Part shown: positions 25,587-35,692 of the stretch, in pieces
Layout: each line of letters opens with the position of its first letter
Position numbering within the stretch: position 1 is the first letter of the stretch
Source: Actinomycetospora soli
GTDB lineage: Bacteria; Actinomycetota; Actinomycetes; Mycobacteriales; Pseudonocardiaceae
Reading direction: 5' to 3'
Assembly: GCF_021026295.1 (NCBI RefSeq)
Contig: NZ_JAJNDA010000004.1
Location: forward strand, 62,001-126,000
DNA length: 64,000 nt
Program-made: the position numbers and the translations under genes
Notes under the pieces: model-generated
Seen by the model: the letters and a program-made list of their open reading frames with translations, nothing else
The model's database searches: none
What the model was told of the DNA's origin: nothing

Positions 25587-26753
25587 GTGCGCGCGAAGCT
25601 CTGGCTGTTCACGGTGATCACCGTGGTCGGCGTGGTCTTCGTGGCGTTCCGCTACGCCGGGATCGGCCCGCTCGTCGGGTTCCGCCCGCCGGAGGTCCGC
25701 CTCGAGCTCGCGGACTCGGGCGGGCTGACCGTGCAGAACAAGGTCGTCTACCGGGGCGTCCCGGTCGGCGACGTCGACCGGCTCGGCATCACGGCGACGG
25801 GGGTCGAGGCGGTGATCCGGCTGCGTGCCGACGCACCGGCGGTGCCGGCGTCGGCCGTGGCGGTGGTGACGAACCGGTCGGCGATCGGCGAGGTCTACGT
25901 CGACCTGCAGCCGCCGTCGGCGGACGGGCCGGTGCTCGGCGACGGCTCGGTGATCCCCGTGGAGCGCACAGGGCTGCCGGTCGGATCGGTCGTCGGGCTC
26001 GGGGCGATCGACCGCCTCGCCCGCGCCGTGCCGGTGGACGACCTGCGCCGCACCGTCGACGAGCTGGCCGTCGCGTTCGACCGGACCGGGCCCGACCTCG
26101 GCCGCCTGCTCGACTCCTCGCAGCTGCTGGTCGCGGACGCGCGCCGGTCCCTGCCGGTGACGACGGGGCTGCTCCGCGACGGCCGCACCGTGCTGGGGAC
26201 GCAGGTGGCGCTCGGCGGGCAGTTCCGGGCCCTCGCCCGCGACCTCGCCGCGTTCACCGACACCCTGCGCCGGTCCGACGGCGGGGTGCGGGCGGTGGTC
26301 GCGGCCGCACCGCGGGCCACGGACCAGGTGACGGCGCTCGTGCGCGAGGCCGGGCCGGACCTGGGGCGGACCCTCGCGAACCTGCTGGTGGCGGTGGGGA
26401 TCCTGGAGCCCCGCACGGCGGGGCTCGAACAGTTCCTCGTGACCGGGCCGTGGGCCGCCGGGGCGATCGGCCCGACGGTGCTGCCCGGGGACGGGCGGCT
26501 GCACTTCGGGATCGTGCTGAACGCGAACGACCCGCCGTCGTGCCGGGCGGGCTACCTGCAGCCCGACGCCGGGTGGCGGGCCGCGACGGCGACCGACGCC
26601 CTGCCGATGGACACCTCGGTGGGCTGTCGCGAGGCGGCGCCGGTGAACGTGCGGGGGACGCAGAACGCGCCGGGCGCGGACCCGCCGTCGGGACGCGGGA
26701 TCTCGACGGCGGGTGGTCCGGCGATCGTCGTGCCGGGGCTCTCGCCTAGTTGA
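25587..26753 (+). CDS. Orphan MCE/MlaD-family protein
   Basis: A 388-residue Mce-family protein. One N-terminal membrane anchor (about 7-23) precedes an MCE beta-domain (about 38-115, VRLELADSGGLTVQNKVVYRG and VYVDLQPP). A long helical region and a Pro-rich C-terminus follow. Mce proteins form tubes or needles carrying lipids across the envelope with YrbE permeases and an Mkl ATPase. Here neither permeases nor other mce genes are present, so this is a solitary copy. GTG 25587 has no ribosome site. Its stop overlaps the convergent gene by 8 bp. Confidence 0.8.
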   Translation: MRAKLWLFTVITVVGVVFVAFRYAGIGPLVGFRPPEVRLELADSGGLTVQNKVVYRGVPVGDVDRLGITATGVEAVIRLRADAPAVPASAVAVVTNRSAIGEVYVDLQPPSADGPVLGDGSVIPVERTGLPVGSVVGLGAIDRLARAVPVDDLRRTVDELAVAFDRTGPDLGRLLDSSQLLVADARRSLPVTTGLLRDGRTVLGTQVALGGQFRALARDLAAFTDTLRRSDGGVRAVVAAAPRATDQVTALVREAGPDLGRTLANLLVAVGILEPRTAGLEQFLVTGPWAAGAIGPTVLPGDGRLHFGIVLNANDPPSCRAGYLQPDAGWRAATATDALPMDTSVGCREAAPVNVRGTQNAPGADPPSGRGISTAGGPAIVVPGLSPS

Positions 26754-27093
26754 CGGCGTCGATCGGCGCCGAGCAGGACTTGGCGCTCGTCGCGGCGTTC
26801 CCGTGCTTCGCGTCCGAGAAGATCGGCAGGGACAGGACGTTGTCCTGGACCGGGACCTGACCGCCGACGGCGTTGACCGGCACGTTGTTGTTGCAGGCGT
26901 TGATCGGGGTGTTCGGGGCGAAGTCGCTCGAGTTCAGCAGCCCCTTCTGCACGGTGCCGTGGTGGCCGTGGTGGTCGCCGTGGCCGTGGTGGTCGCCGTG
27001 CGGGTTGTCGCCCGCGAACGCCATGCCGGCGCTCGAGAGCAGGCCGGTGGAGATGACAGCGGTGGCGAGCACGGTGCGACGCAGCGTCGACAT
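26746..27093 (-). CDS. Secreted chaplin-like, His-rich small protein
   Basis: A 115-residue secreted protein. The Sec signal peptide ends around GMAFA-GD (residue 27). A His/Gly-rich stretch (DHHGHGDHHGHHG) follows, then a C-terminal segment with INACNNNVPVNAVGGQVPVQ and a second Cys (SAKSCSAP). The two cysteines and the VPVN repeats resemble chaplin/rodlin-type hydrophobic surface proteins of filamentous actinobacteria. The His tract suggests metal binding. An AAAGGACG site precedes the ATG. I regard the chaplin comparison as suggestive only. Confidence 0.65.
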   Translation of the reverse strand: MSTLRRTVLATAVISTGLLSSAGMAFAGDNPHGDHHGHGDHHGHHGTVQKGLLNSSDFAPNTPINACNNNVPVNAVGGQVPVQDNVLSLPIFSDAKHGNAATSAKSCSAPIDAVN

Positions 27094-27309
27094 GGACCTG
27101 CACGTCCTTTCCCAGGATCGGAGGACGGGCGGACGCCCGTCCGGAAGACGTGTCGACAACGCGCTCGTCCGTGTGCGGGACACGGTTCCCGGACGGTCTC
27201 CCACGCATCGGGTGACCACGATCGACCCAGCGTCGACCGCGCTCCGGGGCCGTCACCCGACGGTGCCGCACCGCGCCGCCGGGCTGGTCACGCGTGGTGT
27301 GATGGCGGT

Positions 27310-27702
27310 GTGCCCCACGTCTCCACGGTGATCGCCCGTCCCTGGCGCGAGGTGTACGACTTCGCCGCCGACCCCGCACACCTCCCCGCGTGGGCGGCGG
27401 GCCTCGCGTCCGCCGCGCTCGTGCCCGGCGAGGACGGGTGGTGGACCGCCACCTCCCCCATGGGCACCGTCGACGTCCGCTTCTGCGAGCCGAACGCGTT
27501 CGGGGTGCTCGACCACGTGGTGCGCCTGCCCGACGGCGTCGAGGTGCTCAACCCGATGCGGGTCGTCCCGTGGGGCGACGACGCGGAGGTGGTGTTCAGC
27601 GTCCGTCCCCGGGCCGGCATGAGCGACGACGACGTCGCGGCCGACGTCGCGGCGGTCGCAGCAGACCTGGAGACGCTGCGCGGGATCCTGGAGTCGCGAT
27701 GA
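27310..27702 (+). CDS. SRPBCC (START/Bet v1-like) domain protein
   Basis: A 130-residue protein with the SRPBCC pattern: HVSTVIARPWREVYDFAADPAHLPAWAAGL at the N-terminus (here in two parts), a central beta-sheet (WTATSPMGTVDVRFC) and a C-terminal helix (DLETLRGILESR). The fold binds hydrophobic ligands in a deep cavity. GTG 27310 has no ribosome site. The gene diverges from the chaplin-like gene across about 216 bp. A copy of the 30-bp repeat begins 11 bp after its stop. Ligand unknown. Confidence 0.78.
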   Translation: MPHVSTVIARPWREVYDFAADPAHLPAWAAGLASAALVPGEDGWWTATSPMGTVDVRFCEPNAFGVLDHVVRLPDGVEVLNPMRVVPWGDDAEVVFSVRPRAGMSDDDVAADVAAVAADLETLRGILESR

Positions 27703-27712
27703 CCGGTCGCCT

Positions 27713-27741
27713 TACGTCAGCGGTGGCACACGGCTGACGCT
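27713..27741. repeat. Dispersed copy of the 30-bp repeat
   Basis: ACGTCAGCGGTGGCACACGG followed by CTGACGCTGG matches the units at 9894-9949. CGTCAGC and GCTGACG can form a 7-bp stem, so it may also terminate the SRPBCC transcript. Confidence 0.7.
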
Positions 27742-27801
27742 GGATGTCAGCCGCGCGCCACGCTCGTGGGTCGCGCTGCTGACCAGGACGGAGCGCCTGG
27801 A

Positions 27802-27875
27802 CATGATCGGGACGTCGTGAGCGCGTCGCATCACCAGTTGGGCGTGTCGCACACGAGGTCGCGATCATGGTCCGG
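27802..27875. repeat. 74-bp palindromic REP-like unit, copy 1
   Basis: Begins CATGATCGGGACGTCG and ends GCGATCATGGTCCGG, with GGGCGTGTCGC internally. It is a diverged version of the unit at 27901-27974; spacing between unit starts is 99 bp. Confidence 0.65.
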
Positions 27876-27900
27876 GGGTGCTGCAGCGACCACCGCCGAG

Positions 27901-27974
27901 CGTGATCAGGACTTCGGTGGCGAGTCGCAGCAGATCGTGGGCGTGTCGCCACCGAAGTCGTGATCATGGTCCGG
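27901..27974. repeat. 74-bp palindromic REP-like unit, copy 2
   Basis: TGATCAGGACTTCGGTGGCGA pairs with TCGCCACCGAAGTCGTGATCA in blocks, giving a stem of about 20 bp with one bulge or mismatch and a 22-nt loop (each arm given here is 21 nt at most with its ends at 27903 and 27966). Same ends as copy 1 (ATCATGGTCCGG). Confidence 0.7.
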
Positions 27975-28028
27975 ACGCACCACCGCCCCGGCCGCGGGGA
28001 GCACGACCGGGGCGGTGCGGCGACGGCG

Positions 28029-28676
28029 TCAGCCCGCCGGCGCAGGGGCCGGCGCCTGGCCGTTCGGCGCCGCCGGAGCAGGGGACGGCGCCTGGCCGTT
28101 CGGCGCCGCCGGAGCAGCGGGTGCCTGGCCGTTCGGGGCAGCCGGAGCAGCGGGTGCCTGGCCGTTGGGGGCAGCCGGAGCAGCGGGTGCCTGGCCGTTC
28201 GGGGCGGCCGGAGCCGCGGGCGCCTGCCCGTCGGGCGCAGCCGGGGCCTGCCCGTTCGGCGGCGCGGGCGGCATCGGGGCACAGCGCCCGGGGCCACCCG
28301 CCGGGCCACCAGGACCACCAGGACCACCCCGTCCGGCCGGCCCGCCGTCCGGGCCGTGCGCACCAGGACCACCCGGACCACCCGGCCCACCGTCCGGACC
28401 CCGCTGCGCCGCCATCGCCACCGGCCCGTCACCAGGACCACCAGGACCACCAGGACCCCCGGGACCACCAGGCCCCGCCCACGCCGAGCCCAGCGGCGTC
28501 GCGAGCAGCACCACGCCCGCCACGACCAGCCCCAGCACGAACGCCCCGACCGTCCCGAGGATGCCGACCGCCCGGCCGCGCGGGCGTCGCTCCCGCGCCG
28601 AGTCCCGGAACCGGGCCCAGCGCGACCGCTGCGGCACCGGCTCGACCGGCGCGGTCTCCGGGTCGTACTCGCTCAT
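28029..28676 (-). CDS. Collagen-like Gly/Pro-rich single-span membrane protein
   Basis: A 215-residue protein. A charged cytoplasmic N-terminus (1-36) precedes one membrane span (about 37-60), then a GPGGPGG tract (68-82) and further GGP repeats to about 130. A single Cys132 follows, then six or so repeats of the form PNGQAPAAPA filling residues 139-215. The extracytoplasmic part is entirely low complexity, suggesting a wall-spanning or surface stalk. The ATG has an AAGGAC site. It diverges from an OmpR-type regulator gene whose putative sites lie in the shared promoter. Function unknown. Confidence 0.7.
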   Translation of the reverse strand: MSEYDPETAPVEPVPQRSRWARFRDSARERRPRGRAVGILGTVGAFVLGLVVAGVVLLATPLGSAWAGPGGPGGPGGPGGPGDGPVAMAAQRGPDGGPGGPGGPGAHGPDGGPAGRGGPGGPGGPAGGPGRCAPMPPAPPNGQAPAAPDGQAPAAPAAPNGQAPAAPAAPNGQAPAAPAAPNGQAPAAPAAPNGQAPSPAPAAPNGQAPAPAPAG

Positions 28677-28739
28677 CGCACGTCCTTCGTCTCGTTCGTC
28701 CCGCGCTCCGCGGCTCGGCACCGACGATGGGGAGCGGAC

Positions 28740-28824
28740 CTGAAGCCACCCTGAGGTCGCGGGGCCGCGCGCCGTTCCTCAGCGAGGCTTCAGCGACCCG
28801 GTGCGCACTTCAGGCGGGCTTCAG
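28740..28824. promoter_or_regulatory. Three tandem 11-bp-phased sites for the OmpR-type regulator
   Basis: CTGAAG-N5-CTGAGG (28740-28756), CCTCAG-N5-CTTCAG (28777-28793) and CTTCAG-N5-CTTCAG (28808-28824). In each, two hexamers are spaced by 5 bp, an 11-bp direct-repeat phase typical of OmpR/PhoB dimers. They fill the 172-bp divergent region between the collagen-like gene and the regulator gene. Autoregulation and control of the collagen-like gene are inferred. Confidence 0.6.
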
Positions 28825-28848
28825 TCGCGCCTGGTGGGATGGCACGTC

Positions 28849-29559
28849 ATGGGCCCCCAGACGGATCCGAACGCGCCGCGGGTGCTCGTCGTCGAGGACG
28901 AGGCGACCATGCGCGAGTCGATCGTCCGCGCCCTCGGCCGCTCGGGGCACGTCGCACGGGGCCTTCCCGACGGCGGGTCGCTCGAGGAGACCCTCGACGG
29001 CTTCCGTCCCGACCTCGTGATCCTCGACGTGATGCTGCCGGGCCGCGACGGGTTCGACCTGCTGACCGTGGTCCGCGACCGAACCGACGCCGGCATCGTC
29101 ATGGTCACCGCCCGGGACGCGCTCGACGACCGGCTGCGCGGCCTGGACACCGGGGCCGACGACTACGTCGTGAAGCCGTTCCTCCTCGAGGAGCTCGCGA
29201 GCCGGGTCCGCGCCGTGCTGCGCCGGCGGGGGCGGACGCCGACCGCGCTCGTCGTGGGAGACCTCGTGATCGACGAGGAGTCGGGCGTCGCGACCCGCGC
29301 CGGGGTGCCGCTGAAGCTGACGGCGACCGAGCTGCGGCTGCTGCGCTACCTCGCCGAGCAGCGCGGCCGCACGGTGAGCAAGAACCAGATCCTCACGCAG
29401 GTGTGGGGCTACGACGCCTACGACCCGAACCTCGTCGAGGTCCACCTCTCGGCCCTGCGGCGCAAGCTCGAGGCGCACGGACCGCGGATCGTCCACACCA
29501 GCCGCGGGCTCGGCTACACGCTGCGGGCGAACGACCCGACCGAGGCGGCCCCGTCGTGA
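28849..29559 (+). CDS. OmpR-family response regulator
   Basis: A 236-residue regulator. The receiver has Glu-Asp pocket VVEDE (14-18), phosphoacceptor Asp60 in VILDVMLPG, MVTAR and Lys in YVVKPF. The winged-helix DNA-binding domain reads LKLTATELRLLRYLAEQRG, VWGYDAYDPNLVEVHLSALRR and RGLGYTLR. ATG 28849. It overlaps the kinase gene by GTGA (29556-29559). It probably binds the 11-bp-phased CTTCAG repeats just upstream. Confidence 0.92.
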   Translation: MGPQTDPNAPRVLVVEDEATMRESIVRALGRSGHVARGLPDGGSLEETLDGFRPDLVILDVMLPGRDGFDLLTVVRDRTDAGIVMVTARDALDDRLRGLDTGADDYVVKPFLLEELASRVRAVLRRRGRTPTALVVGDLVIDEESGVATRAGVPLKLTATELRLLRYLAEQRGRTVSKNQILTQVWGYDAYDPNLVEVHLSALRRKLEAHGPRIVHTSRGLGYTLRANDPTEAAPS

Positions 29560-31055
29560 GCGGCCCGCGCGACCGGCTCCGGCGTCGTCCGGACCGCACC
29601 GCGGTCCCCACGCGGTCGCTGCGGTTCCGCGTGACGGCGACGGTCGTCGCGGTCATGGTGGTGACCCTGCTGGTGGCGGGCGTGGTGCTCGACCTCGTCC
29701 TGTCCGCGGCACTCGAGCGCGACCAGCAGGACCGGCTCGCCGAACGGGCCGCCCGGGTCGACCAGCTCGTCGCCCAGCAGGTGCCCGCCGACGACCTCGT
29801 CGGCCTGCTCGACGGGCCGGGCGTGAGCGCGGTCCGCCGGCAGGCCGACGGCGCCGTCCTCGAGGGGGTGCCCACCCCGCCCGGGCCGCCCGACGGCGGA
29901 CCACGCGACGGCGGGCCGCGCGGCGGACCGGGCGGGCCGGGCGGACCCACCGGGCGCCCGACCCCCGGGCCACCCCCGGTCCGCGGGGGCAGCGGGACGC
30001 TGACGGTGACGAAGCCGCTCGCCGACGGCACCGTCATCGTGCTCACGGCCGACCCCGGCGACGTCGAGGCGGTGGAGTACCGGCTGCGCGGGGTGATGGT
30101 CGGCGTGGGCCTGGTCGGCGTGATCGGCTCGGCGTTGCTGCTGTTCAGCGGGGTCACCGCGGCGCTGCGCCCGCTCGACGGCATGACCCGGGTGGCCCGC
30201 GCGATCACCACCGGCGACCGCGGCCGCCGGCTGCGGCCCGGCACGAGCGACACCGAGATCGGTCGCACCGCCGCCGCGTTCGACGAGATGCTCGACGCCC
30301 TCGACGCCGCCCAGGACCGCTCCGACGAGTCCGCGCGCCGCGAGCGCGCCGCCGCCGAGGAGGCCCGGCGCTCGGAGGCGACGACGCGCCGGTTCCTCTC
30401 CGACGCCGCCCACGAGCTCCGGACGCCGCTCGCCGGCATGCAGACGCTCGCCGAGACCCTGGTGCGCGACTCCGACGACGACCGCGAGACCCGCGAGGAG
30501 CTCGCGATCGCCCTCGTCCGGGAGACCTCCCGCGCCTCCGCGCTCGTCACCGACATGCTCGACCTCGCCCGGATCGAGGGCGGCCAGGAGCTCGAGCGGG
30601 AGGAGGTCGACCTCACCGCGCTCGCCACCGAGCAGGTCGACCGCCTCCGCCTGCTCGCGCCCGACCTCGACGTGGCGGTCGACGCGTCGGGACCGGTGCC
30701 GGCGTCGGTCGACGTCGGGAAGGTGCGCCGGGTCCTCGTCAACCTCCTCGACAACGCCCGGCGCCACGTCTCCGACGGCGGGTCGGTGCGGGTGCAGGTG
30801 TCCCCCGGACCCCGGGTCGTGGTGCACAACGACGGCGAGCCGGTCGCCGAGGCCGACCGCGAGCGCATCTTCGACCGCCTCGTGCGGCTGGACGAGGCGC
30901 GGGCGCGCGACGCCGGCGGGGCCGGTCTCGGCCTCTCGATCGCGCGGGCCCTCGCCCGCGCCCACGGGGGCGACCTCGAGTACCGCCCGGCGGCGGACGG
31001 GTCGGGGTCCGATCTCGTCCTCACGCTGGGCCGCGTGCGCCCGTCCGTTGGTTGA
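29556..31055 (+). CDS. HAMP sensor histidine kinase with Gly/Pro-rich sensor loop
   Basis: A 499-residue kinase. Membrane spans at about 25-50 and 178-200 enclose an extracytoplasmic sensor in which residues 108-145 are a low-complexity Gly/Pro/Arg tract (GPRGGPGGPGGP). HAMP is at about 201-255, and a coiled charged linker leads to HisKA DAAHELRTPLAG with His286. The HATPase has N-box NLLDNARRHV and GAGLGLSIARALARAHGG. Partner of the upstream regulator. The sensor tract resembles the divergent collagen-like protein, hinting that the two interact or respond to the same surface polymer. Confidence 0.9.
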   Translation: MSGPRDRLRRRPDRTAVPTRSLRFRVTATVVAVMVVTLLVAGVVLDLVLSAALERDQQDRLAERAARVDQLVAQQVPADDLVGLLDGPGVSAVRRQADGAVLEGVPTPPGPPDGGPRDGGPRGGPGGPGGPTGRPTPGPPPVRGGSGTLTVTKPLADGTVIVLTADPGDVEAVEYRLRGVMVGVGLVGVIGSALLLFSGVTAALRPLDGMTRVARAITTGDRGRRLRPGTSDTEIGRTAAAFDEMLDALDAAQDRSDESARRERAAAEEARRSEATTRRFLSDAAHELRTPLAGMQTLAETLVRDSDDDRETREELAIALVRETSRASALVTDMLDLARIEGGQELEREEVDLTALATEQVDRLRLLAPDLDVAVDASGPVPASVDVGKVRRVLVNLLDNARRHVSDGGSVRVQVSPGPRVVVHNDGEPVAEADRERIFDRLVRLDEARARDAGGAGLGLSIARALARAHGGDLEYRPAADGSGSDLVLTLGRVRPSVG

Positions 31056-31129
31056 AACGGGGCCTTCCCCCGATCGTGGCACCGTCGTTACTGTTCGGTG
31101 ACGTCCAACCGAACGCCGTCGGGGGTGGG

Positions 31130-31831
31130 ATGGACCGGATCGGCGAGTACACGTGGTGCCCCGGGGTCGACCGCTGGGAGTGGAACGACGCCATGTTCCA
31201 CCTGCTCGGGTACGTCCCGGGCCAGGTCCGACCGAGCCGTGCCCTCGTCGTCGCGCACAAGCACCCGGCCGATCGGGCGCAGGTCGAGCACGTCATCGCC
31301 GACGCCTGCAGCAACCGATTGGCCTACACCCACCGACATCGGATCGTGTCCGTCACGGGCGAGATCCACGAGGTGACGGCGATCGGCTACCCCCTGGGCG
31401 CGCCGTCGGAGGCGCTGCGGCTGCACGGCTACCTCGTCCACCTGGCCACGCACCAACCCTCGGCCTCCGCCGCGCGGGCCGCCGGGGCCACCGCGCGCCC
31501 GCCGTTCCGCCCGGAGCCCCCCGTGACGGCGGGCCCGCCCACGGTCCCGTTCACCCTCCCCGACCCGACGACCGCGGCGCCGTGGGCGCTGGACGTGACC
31601 CGGGAGCACGACCGGCTCCTGGTGCGCGCCATCGACGTCCTCGCGGAGCTCACCGAGCTGCCGCAGGGCGCCGCGGCCGCCCTGGTGGCCCACCTGGCCA
31701 ACGCCGCGGCGCTGCCCCTGATCGTGGTGGCCGAGCGGATCCTCGCGACGCGCCTCGACCCCGACGTCGTCGGGCTGGGCGACCTGCTCCGCGGACTCGC
31801 CCGGCCGGACCTGCCCGACCGACCCGGGTGA
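31130..31831 (+). CDS. PAS domain protein with C-terminal ANTAR-like helices
   Basis: A 233-residue protein. An N-terminal PAS_3 fold (GEYTWCPGVDRWEWNDAMF, then HKHPADRAQVEHV and HRIVSVTGEIHEVTAIG) is joined by a Pro-rich linker to a helical C-terminus (TREHDRLLVRAIDVLAELTE ... LPLIVVAERIL). The latter follows ANTAR spacing, the RNA-binding antiterminator domain. The ANTAR match is weak at the conserved Ala/Leu positions. ATG 31130 follows GGGGGTGGG. The gene ends 78 bp before formate dehydrogenase 2, so it may regulate that operon. Confidence 0.65.
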   Translation: MDRIGEYTWCPGVDRWEWNDAMFHLLGYVPGQVRPSRALVVAHKHPADRAQVEHVIADACSNRLAYTHRHRIVSVTGEIHEVTAIGYPLGAPSEALRLHGYLVHLATHQPSASAARAAGATARPPFRPEPPVTAGPPTVPFTLPDPTTAAPWALDVTREHDRLLVRAIDVLAELTELPQGAAAALVAHLANAAALPLIVVAERILATRLDPDVVGLGDLLRGLARPDLPDRPG

Positions 31832-31909
31832 TCGTGACGGAGGTCGCATTCGATCTCCGTGGCGTTTAGCGTGACGGTGAGCACATCGTCGTCGCTCGGA
31901 GGTCTTCTG

Positions 31910-33832
31910 ATGCGAGCACCGCGCCACGTCCGCCTGACCACGCCGCTCGTCCGCGACGGCGGCGAGCTCCGCGAGGCGAGCTGGGAGGAGGCCCTCGACC
32001 GGGCCGCCGCCGGCTTCCGCGGGGTGCCCGGCGAGGCGTACGGGATGTTCTCGTGCTCGAAGGCGACCAACGAGCTGAACTTCATGGCCCAGAAGTTCGC
32101 GCGGGTGGTGATGGGGTCCAACAACGTGGACTCCTGCAACCGCACTTGACACGCTCCCAGCGTCGTCGGTCTGACGGCGGTGTTCGGCGCCGGTGGTGGC
32201 ACCAGCGCCTACCAGGAGGTCGAGGAGACCGACCTGGTGCTGCTCTGGGGCTCCAACGCGCGTGAGACCCACCCGATCTACTTCCACCACGTGCTGACGG
32301 GCCTGCGCAACGGGGCCGAGATGTACGTGGTCGACCCGCGGCGCACCTCGACGGCGCGCTGGGCGAAGGGCCACCTGCCGCTCGACGTCGGCACCGACAT
32401 CGCGCTGGCCCACGGGATGGGGCGGGCGATCCTGGACGCCGGGCTGGAGAACCGCGCGTTCATCGAGCGCGCGACCACCGGGTTCGACGAGTACCGGCGC
32501 ACCGTGGAGCAGTGGTCGGTCGAGCGCGCCGCCGCGGTGACGGGCGTCGACGCCGACCTGATCCGCGAGACCGCGCTGGCGTTCGCCCGCGCCGACCGGG
32601 CGCAGCTGTGCTGGACGCTCGGGATCACCGAGCACCACAACGCCGTCGACAACGTCCGCGCCCTCATCAACCTGGCCCTGCTCACCGGCCACGTGGGTCG
32701 GTGGGGCTCGGGGCTCGTCCCGCTGCGCGGGCAGAACAACGTGCAGGGCGGCGGCGACATGGGGGCGATCCCCAACAAGCTGCCCGGCGGCTACGACGTG
32801 ACCGACGACGCGCATCGCGCCCGCTTCGACGCCGCGTGGGGCAGCTCGGTCCCGCCGGTGAAGGGCCTGCACCTGTCGCAGATGTTCGAGGCGATGGAGC
32901 GCCGCGAGATCCGCGCGGCCTACGTCGTCGGGGAGAACCCCGCCGAGTCCGAGGCCGACGTGGCCCACGCCCGGGCCCTGCTCTCCGGGCTGGACCACCT
33001 CGTCGTCCAGGACATCTTCCGCACCGCGACGGCCGAGCTCGCCGACGTGGTGCTGCCCAGCTGCGCCGACTGGTGCGAGTACGAGGGCACCGTCACCTCG
33101 TCCGAGCGCCGGGTGCAGCGGGTGCGCAAGGCCCTCGACCCGCCCGGCCTCGCGCGGCCCGACACCGAGATCCTCTGCGACCTCGCCCGGCGCCTCGGTC
33201 ACGACTGGGGCACGCCGAGCGCCGAGCAGGTCTGGGACGAGCTGCGCTCGCTCTCACTGGACTGGCACGCGGGGATGTCCTACGCGCGGCTCGAGGCCGA
33301 GGGCGGGCTGCAGTGGCCGTGCCCGTCGCTCGACCACCCGGGCACCCCGACGATGCACACCCGGCTCTGGGAGCGGGATCCCGCGCTGCGCGGGGCGCCG
33401 GCCCCGTTCGCGCCGGTGGAGCACGCGGGCCCGCTCGACGAGCTCTCGCCCGAGTTCCCGCTGCGGCTCACCACGGTGCGCCGGCTCGACTCGTACAACT
33501 CCGGGGTGCAGACCGGCGGCTACGCCTCCCCGCTGCGCCGCGACGAGGCGCTGTGCCTCGACGCGGCCGACGGGCTCGCGCTGGGCCTGCACGACGGCGA
33601 GCGGGTGCGGGTGGTCTCGCGCCGCGGCGCCGTGGAGGCCCCCGTCCGGTTCGACGCCGCGGCCCGCCCGGGGCTGGCGTTCATCACGCCGCACTTCTCC
33701 GAGCAGGTCGACGTCAACCTGATCACCAACGAGGCCTGGGACCCGCAGTCGGGGACCTCGGAGTTCAAGGCGACGGCGATCCGCATCGAGAAGCTGTCCG
33801 CCACGGTGCGCGTGCCCGTGGCCGGGTCGTAG
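31910..33832 (+). CDS. fdhF: Formate dehydrogenase catalytic subunit, selenocysteine-containing (Sec80), lacking Fe4S4 domain
   Basis: Molybdopterin catalytic chain of 640 residues if the TGA at 32147-32149 is read as Sec80. Flanks match the family on both sides (VDSCNRT-U-HAPSVVGL), and the next residue is the conserved catalytic His. The C-terminal dinucleotide-binding domain (PEFPLRLTTVRRLDSYNSG, QSGTSEFKATAIRIEKL) is complete. Unusually, the chain starts directly at the post-Fe4S4 region (MRAPRHVRLTTPLVRDGGE), so the N-terminal Fe4S4 module is absent and is found instead at the C-terminus of the subunit at 35689-36621. ATG 31910 has a GGAGG site. AGGAGG for the next gene overlaps its stop. 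Confidence 0.9.
32147..32179 (+). promoter_or_regulatory. SECIS-like hairpin after UGA80 of fdhF
   Basis: TGA, then 18 nt, then loop GGTCT (32168-32172) on a 7-bp stem CGTCGTC/GACGGCG with one G-U pair. Loop and UGA-to-loop distance are identical to those of the first formate dehydrogenase, although the stem sequences differ. Conservation of geometry with different sequence supports recoding. Confidence 0.85.
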
Positions 33833-33841
33833 GAGGAACGC

Positions 33842-35688
<1,847 letters not shown>

Positions 35689-35692
<4 letters not shown>

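Larger units (their letters stand above)
27703..28028. other. Gene-free repeat-bearing stretch
   Basis: About 326 bp without a supportable gene. It holds a third copy of the 30-bp repeat (27713-27741) and two 74-bp palindromic units. Open frames across it are shadows created by base composition. Confidence 0.6.

Noticed and set aside
27596..28468. 290-codon minus-strand frame across the repeat region
   Set aside because: Translates the palindromic repeats and the opposite frame of the collagen-like gene; no start context or domain.
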